Source: an uncultured Lysobacter sp.
Lineage (GTDB): Bacteria; Pseudomonadota; Gammaproteobacteria; Xanthomonadales; Xanthomonadaceae
Assembly (NCBI GenBank): GCA_943913335.1
Contig: CALTXS010000046.1
Location: 1 to 7,171 of the forward strand
DNA length: 7,171 nucleotides
Reading direction: 5' to 3'
Of this stretch, positions 5,014 to 7,171 are shown piece by piece. The position numbers were made by a program, and so were the translations under genes. Below the pieces are notes generated by a model. It saw nothing but the letters and a program-made list of their open reading frames with translations. It made no database searches and was not told the origin of the DNA. The number at the start of each line of letters is the position of its first letter. The first letter of the stretch is position 1.

Positions 5014-7085
5014 GCCGCGTGCCATTACTGATTGAACTCGGCACCGAAGAACTGCCGATGCACGCTCTGCCGGAACTGGCTTCCGCCTTTTACGAAGGCA
5101 TTCTCGGCGGCCTGCGCGCTGCCGGCATCGAAGTGGACGACACCGGCGCCAAACCGCTGCATTCCCCGCGCCGTCTGGCGGTGTTGCTGCCTTCGGTCGC
5201 GCTGTCGCAGGCCGATCAACGCGTCGAACTGCTCGGCCCGTATCTGAATATTGCTCTGGATGCCGCCGGTCAGCCGACCAAGGCGCTGCAGGGTTTTGCC
5301 GCCAAGAACGGCATCGAGTGGACCGCGCTGGAGCGCACCACCGACAACAAGGGCGAGCGCTTTGTGTACCGTGCCGACAAGGCCGGTCAGGCCACTGCGG
5401 CCCTGCTACCCGAGATCGTCGCCAAGGCCGTTGCCGGCATGCCGATCCCCAAGCCCATGCGCTGGGGTGCCCACGCTTACAGTTTTTCGCGCCCGGTGCA
5501 TTGGCTGGTCGCGCTGCTCGGCAGCGAGGTCGTGCCGATGTCTCTGCTTGGTGTTAGCAGCGATCGCATCTCGCGCGGCCATCGCTTCATGCACGAAGGC
5601 GATGTCGTCATTGCCGAACCCACTCAATATGTCGCCACCCTGCGCGGCGCGCATGTGCTGGTCGATCCGGCCGAGCGCGAACAGCGCATCGTCGAACAGG
5701 CGACCCGGCTGGCGCAAGAGGTGGACGGTCAGGTGCGACTCGAGCCTTCGATCGTGGCCCAAGTGGTGGCACTGACGGAATGGCCTTCGGCGGTCCGTTG
5801 TGCCTTCGAACCGGAATTCCTTGAAGTTCCGCAGGAAGCGCTGATCGAAACCATGGAAGCGAATCAGAAGTTTTTCCCGGTGCTCGACGCGCAGGGCCGG
5901 CTGAGCTCGCATTTCATTGGCACCGCCAATATCGAATCGCGCGATGTGACCCAGATTCGCAAGGGCTACGAGCGCGTGATCCGTCCGCGTTTTGCCGATG
6001 CCAAGTTCTTCTTTGACGAGGACCGCAAGCAAGGCTTGTCGTCCATCAACGAAGGCCTGAGCACGGTGACCTATCAGGCCAAGCTCGGCACGGTGGCCGA
6101 CAAGGCTGCTCGCGTTGGCATTTTGGCGGCCGAACTGGCGCCGTTGCTCGGTGTCGATGCCGATCTTGCCAAGCGCGCCGCGGCTTTGAGCAAGGCCGAT
6201 CTGCAGTCGCGCATGGTCAACGAGTTCCCGGAACTGCAAGGCATCGCCGGTCGTCATTACGCCTTGCACCAGGGCGAAGACCCCACCGTGGCCGCAGCGC
6301 TCGATGAAATCTACATGCCGCGCAATGCCAGTGATGACATCGCACCGTCGCGTCTGGGCCAAGTGCTGGCCATCGCCGATCGTCTCGACACGCTTGCCGG
6401 CGGTTTTGCGGCGGGCCTGCGCCCGACCGGCAACAAGGATCCCTTCGCACTGCGCCGCCAGTCGCTCGGCCTGGCTCGTACCTTGCTGCAAGGCGAGCAC
6501 GAGCTGTTGCTGCACGAGTGGATCGAGCGCGCCGTGGCGCTGCAACCCATCGCCCTTCCCGATGATCTCTCGAGCTACGACATCACGCAGTTCGTGTACG
6601 ACCGTCTGCGCGCGTATTTTGCCGATCGCGGCGTGACCGCTTCGCAATTCGAGGCCGTCAACGCCGTCCCGCACGATTCATTGCCTGATTTCGCCAAGCG
6701 TCTGCAGGCCGTCGGCGAATTTGCCGGCATGGACGCGGCGCCGGCTCTGGCCGCCGCCAACAAGCGTGCGCGTAACATTCTGCGCAAGGTCGAAGAGCCG
6801 ATCGCCACCTCGGTGCGTGAGGACCTGCTCACCGAAGCCGCCGAGCGCGACCTGTTCAGTGCACTGCGCACAGCCCAGGCCGAGGTCGAACCGCTGCTCG
6901 ACTCGCGCGATTACGTGGGCGTGCTGACGCGTCTGGCCTCGCTGCGTCCCACCGTCGATGCGTTCTTTGACGGCGTCATGGTCAATGCCGACGACATGGA
7001 CGTGCGCCGCAACCGCTGGGCTCTGCTGCAGCAACTGAGCGACACGCTGGGCGGCGTCGCGGCGCTGGAGCACCTCTCGGCTTAA
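5010..7085 (+). CDS. glyS: glycyl-tRNA synthetase beta subunit
   Basis: GlyS is the tRNA-binding beta subunit that pairs with GlyQ. The 691 residues match the usual length of about 690. The N-terminus [16 protein letters not shown] is the family signature. Conserved blocks follow in order: [19 protein letters not shown] (148-166), [20 protein letters not shown] (272-291), [16 protein letters not shown] (325-340), and [11 protein letters not shown] (355-365). An HD-like helical region around 385-495 contains [19 protein letters not shown] and [13 protein letters not shown]. The C-terminal part (about 560-691) is the helical anticodon-binding domain, ending in [26 protein letters not shown] residues (652-673, family consensus). 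The start overlaps the glyQ stop (ATGA) and has GGAG 8 nt upstream. No frameshift or missing block is seen. A 422-codon open frame on the opposite strand (5406-6674) is a codon-bias shadow. Confidence 0.98.
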   Translation: MSRVPLLIELGTEELPMHALPELASAFYEGILGGLRAAGIEVDDTGAKPLHSPRRLAVLLPSVALSQADQRVELLGPYLNIALDAAGQPTKALQGFAAKNGIEWTALERTTDNKGERFVYRADKAGQATAALLPEIVAKAVAGMPIPKPMRWGAHAYSFSRPVHWLVALLGSEVVPMSLLGVSSDRISRGHRFMHEGDVVIAEPTQYVATLRGAHVLVDPAEREQRIVEQATRLAQEVDGQVRLEPSIVAQVVALTEWPSAVRCAFEPEFLEVPQEALIETMEANQKFFPVLDAQGRLSSHFIGTANIESRDVTQIRKGYERVIRPRFADAKFFFDEDRKQGLSSINEGLSTVTYQAKLGTVADKAARVGILAAELAPLLGVDADLAKRAAALSKADLQSRMVNEFPELQGIAGRHYALHQGEDPTVAAALDEIYMPRNASDDIAPSRLGQVLAIADRLDTLAGGFAAGLRPTGNKDPFALRRQSLGLARTLLQGEHELLLHEWIERAVALQPIALPDDLSSYDITQFVYDRLRAYFADRGVTASQFEAVNAVPHDSLPDFAKRLQAVGEFAGMDAAPALAAANKRARNILRKVEEPIATSVREDLLTEAAERDLFSALRTAQAEVEPLLDSRDYVGVLTRLASLRPTVDAFFDGVMVNADDMDVRRNRWALLQQLSDTLGGVAALEHLSA

Positions 7086-7093
7086 ATCTTGTG

Positions 7094-7132
7094 CGAAATG
7101 GCGCGCAAGCACGCCCCGGCAGCGTCATTTCG
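7094..7132 (+). other. inverted repeat downstream of glyS, possible factor-independent-like end structure without a T-run
   Basis: CGAAATGGCGC (7094-7104) pairs with GCGTCATTTCG (7122-7132) over 11 positions, with one G-T wobble, around a 17-nt loop, starting 8 bp after the glyS stop. No T-run follows, so it may only protect the mRNA 3' end or assist Rho-dependent termination. It overlaps a second hairpin at 7118-7140. Confidence 0.45.
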
Positions 7133-7140
7133 TCGCTGCC
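7118..7140 (+). other. second hairpin, mutually exclusive with the first
   Basis: GGCAGCG (7118-7124) and CGCTGCC (7134-7140) are perfect inverse complements around a 9-nt loop. The left arm and loop use bases that belong to the right arm of the 7094-7132 structure, so both cannot form together. A third small option is CGCTG/CAGCG (7134-7138 with 7143-7147). No T-run follows. Confidence 0.4.
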
Positions 7141-7165
7141 AACAGCGCCATCGCGGAATTCGGGC

Positions 7166-7171
7166 TAAAAT
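7166..7171 (+). promoter_or_regulatory. probable -10 box of the next rightward gene
   Basis: The window ends exactly on TAAAAT, preceded by CGGGC. It matches the TAnAAT form seen at 1157-1162 and 4082-4087, both of which end 8 nt before an ATG. By analogy a plus-strand start codon is expected about 8 nt beyond the window end. No -35 match is obvious. Confidence 0.35.

Noticed and set aside
5406..6674. Minus-strand open frame of 422 codons
   Set aside because: It is fully antisense to conserved parts of glyS, and the predicted protein is a His/Arg/Gln-rich sequence with no recognisable motif. Long antisense frames are expected in GC-rich genes.
1..7171. CRISPR array, insertion sequence, tRNA or rRNA gene, toxin-antitoxin pair, phage gene
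   Set aside because: No spaced direct repeats, transposase motifs, terminal inverted repeats, clover-leaf sequence or phage-type gene was seen. Base composition and codon style look uniform, so nothing suggests recent transfer.

Overview
The window is high-GC, gene-dense chromosomal DNA. It most resembles a gammaproteobacterium of the Xanthomonadales (Xanthomonas/Lysobacter-like). This rests on an ole (long-chain olefin) gene group of the type found in xanthomonads, an alpha2beta2-type glycyl-tRNA synthetase (glyQ-glyS), and TAnAAT -10 boxes lying very close to start codons. The assignment is inferred from gene content and sequence style; no marker gene or rRNA is present.

Layout. Positions 1-1125 (minus) hold the first 375 codons of oleC, whose 3' end runs off the left edge. 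A small cysteine-cluster gene of the YkgJ type (1171-1557, plus) lies between oleC and oleB on the opposite strand. It overlaps the 3' end of oleB by 59 bp. oleB (1499-2398, minus) follows and overlaps by 14 bp a six-helix membrane protein gene (2385-3227, minus). A class I glutamine amidotransferase gene (3292-4026, minus) completes the leftward group. A 69-bp divergent spacer leads to glyQ (4096-5013, plus) and glyS (5010-7085, plus), which overlap by 4 bp. The last 86 bp hold overlapping inverted repeats and end in TAAAAT, probably the -10 of the next rightward gene.

How the genes work together. OleC (beta-lactone synthetase) and OleB (beta-lactone decarboxylase) are the last two steps of head-to-head olefin synthesis. 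OleA (acyl-CoA condensation) and OleD (ketone reduction) are not in the window. The membrane protein is tied to oleB by overlapping, probably coupled translation, so it is a candidate accessory protein of the pathway. GlyQ and GlyS form the two subunits of glycyl-tRNA synthetase, a housekeeping function with no evident link to olefins.

The most interesting points are: (a) ykgJ and glyQ both have a TAnAAT box ending exactly 8 nt before the ATG, as expected for leaderless mRNAs; (b) both divergent spacers have near-symmetric -10 boxes readable on both strands; (c) the antisense ykgJ gene splits oleB from oleC; (d) a membrane protein of unknown function is coupled to oleB. I saw no mobile element, CRISPR array, tRNA or rRNA, and no clearly new multi-gene system.
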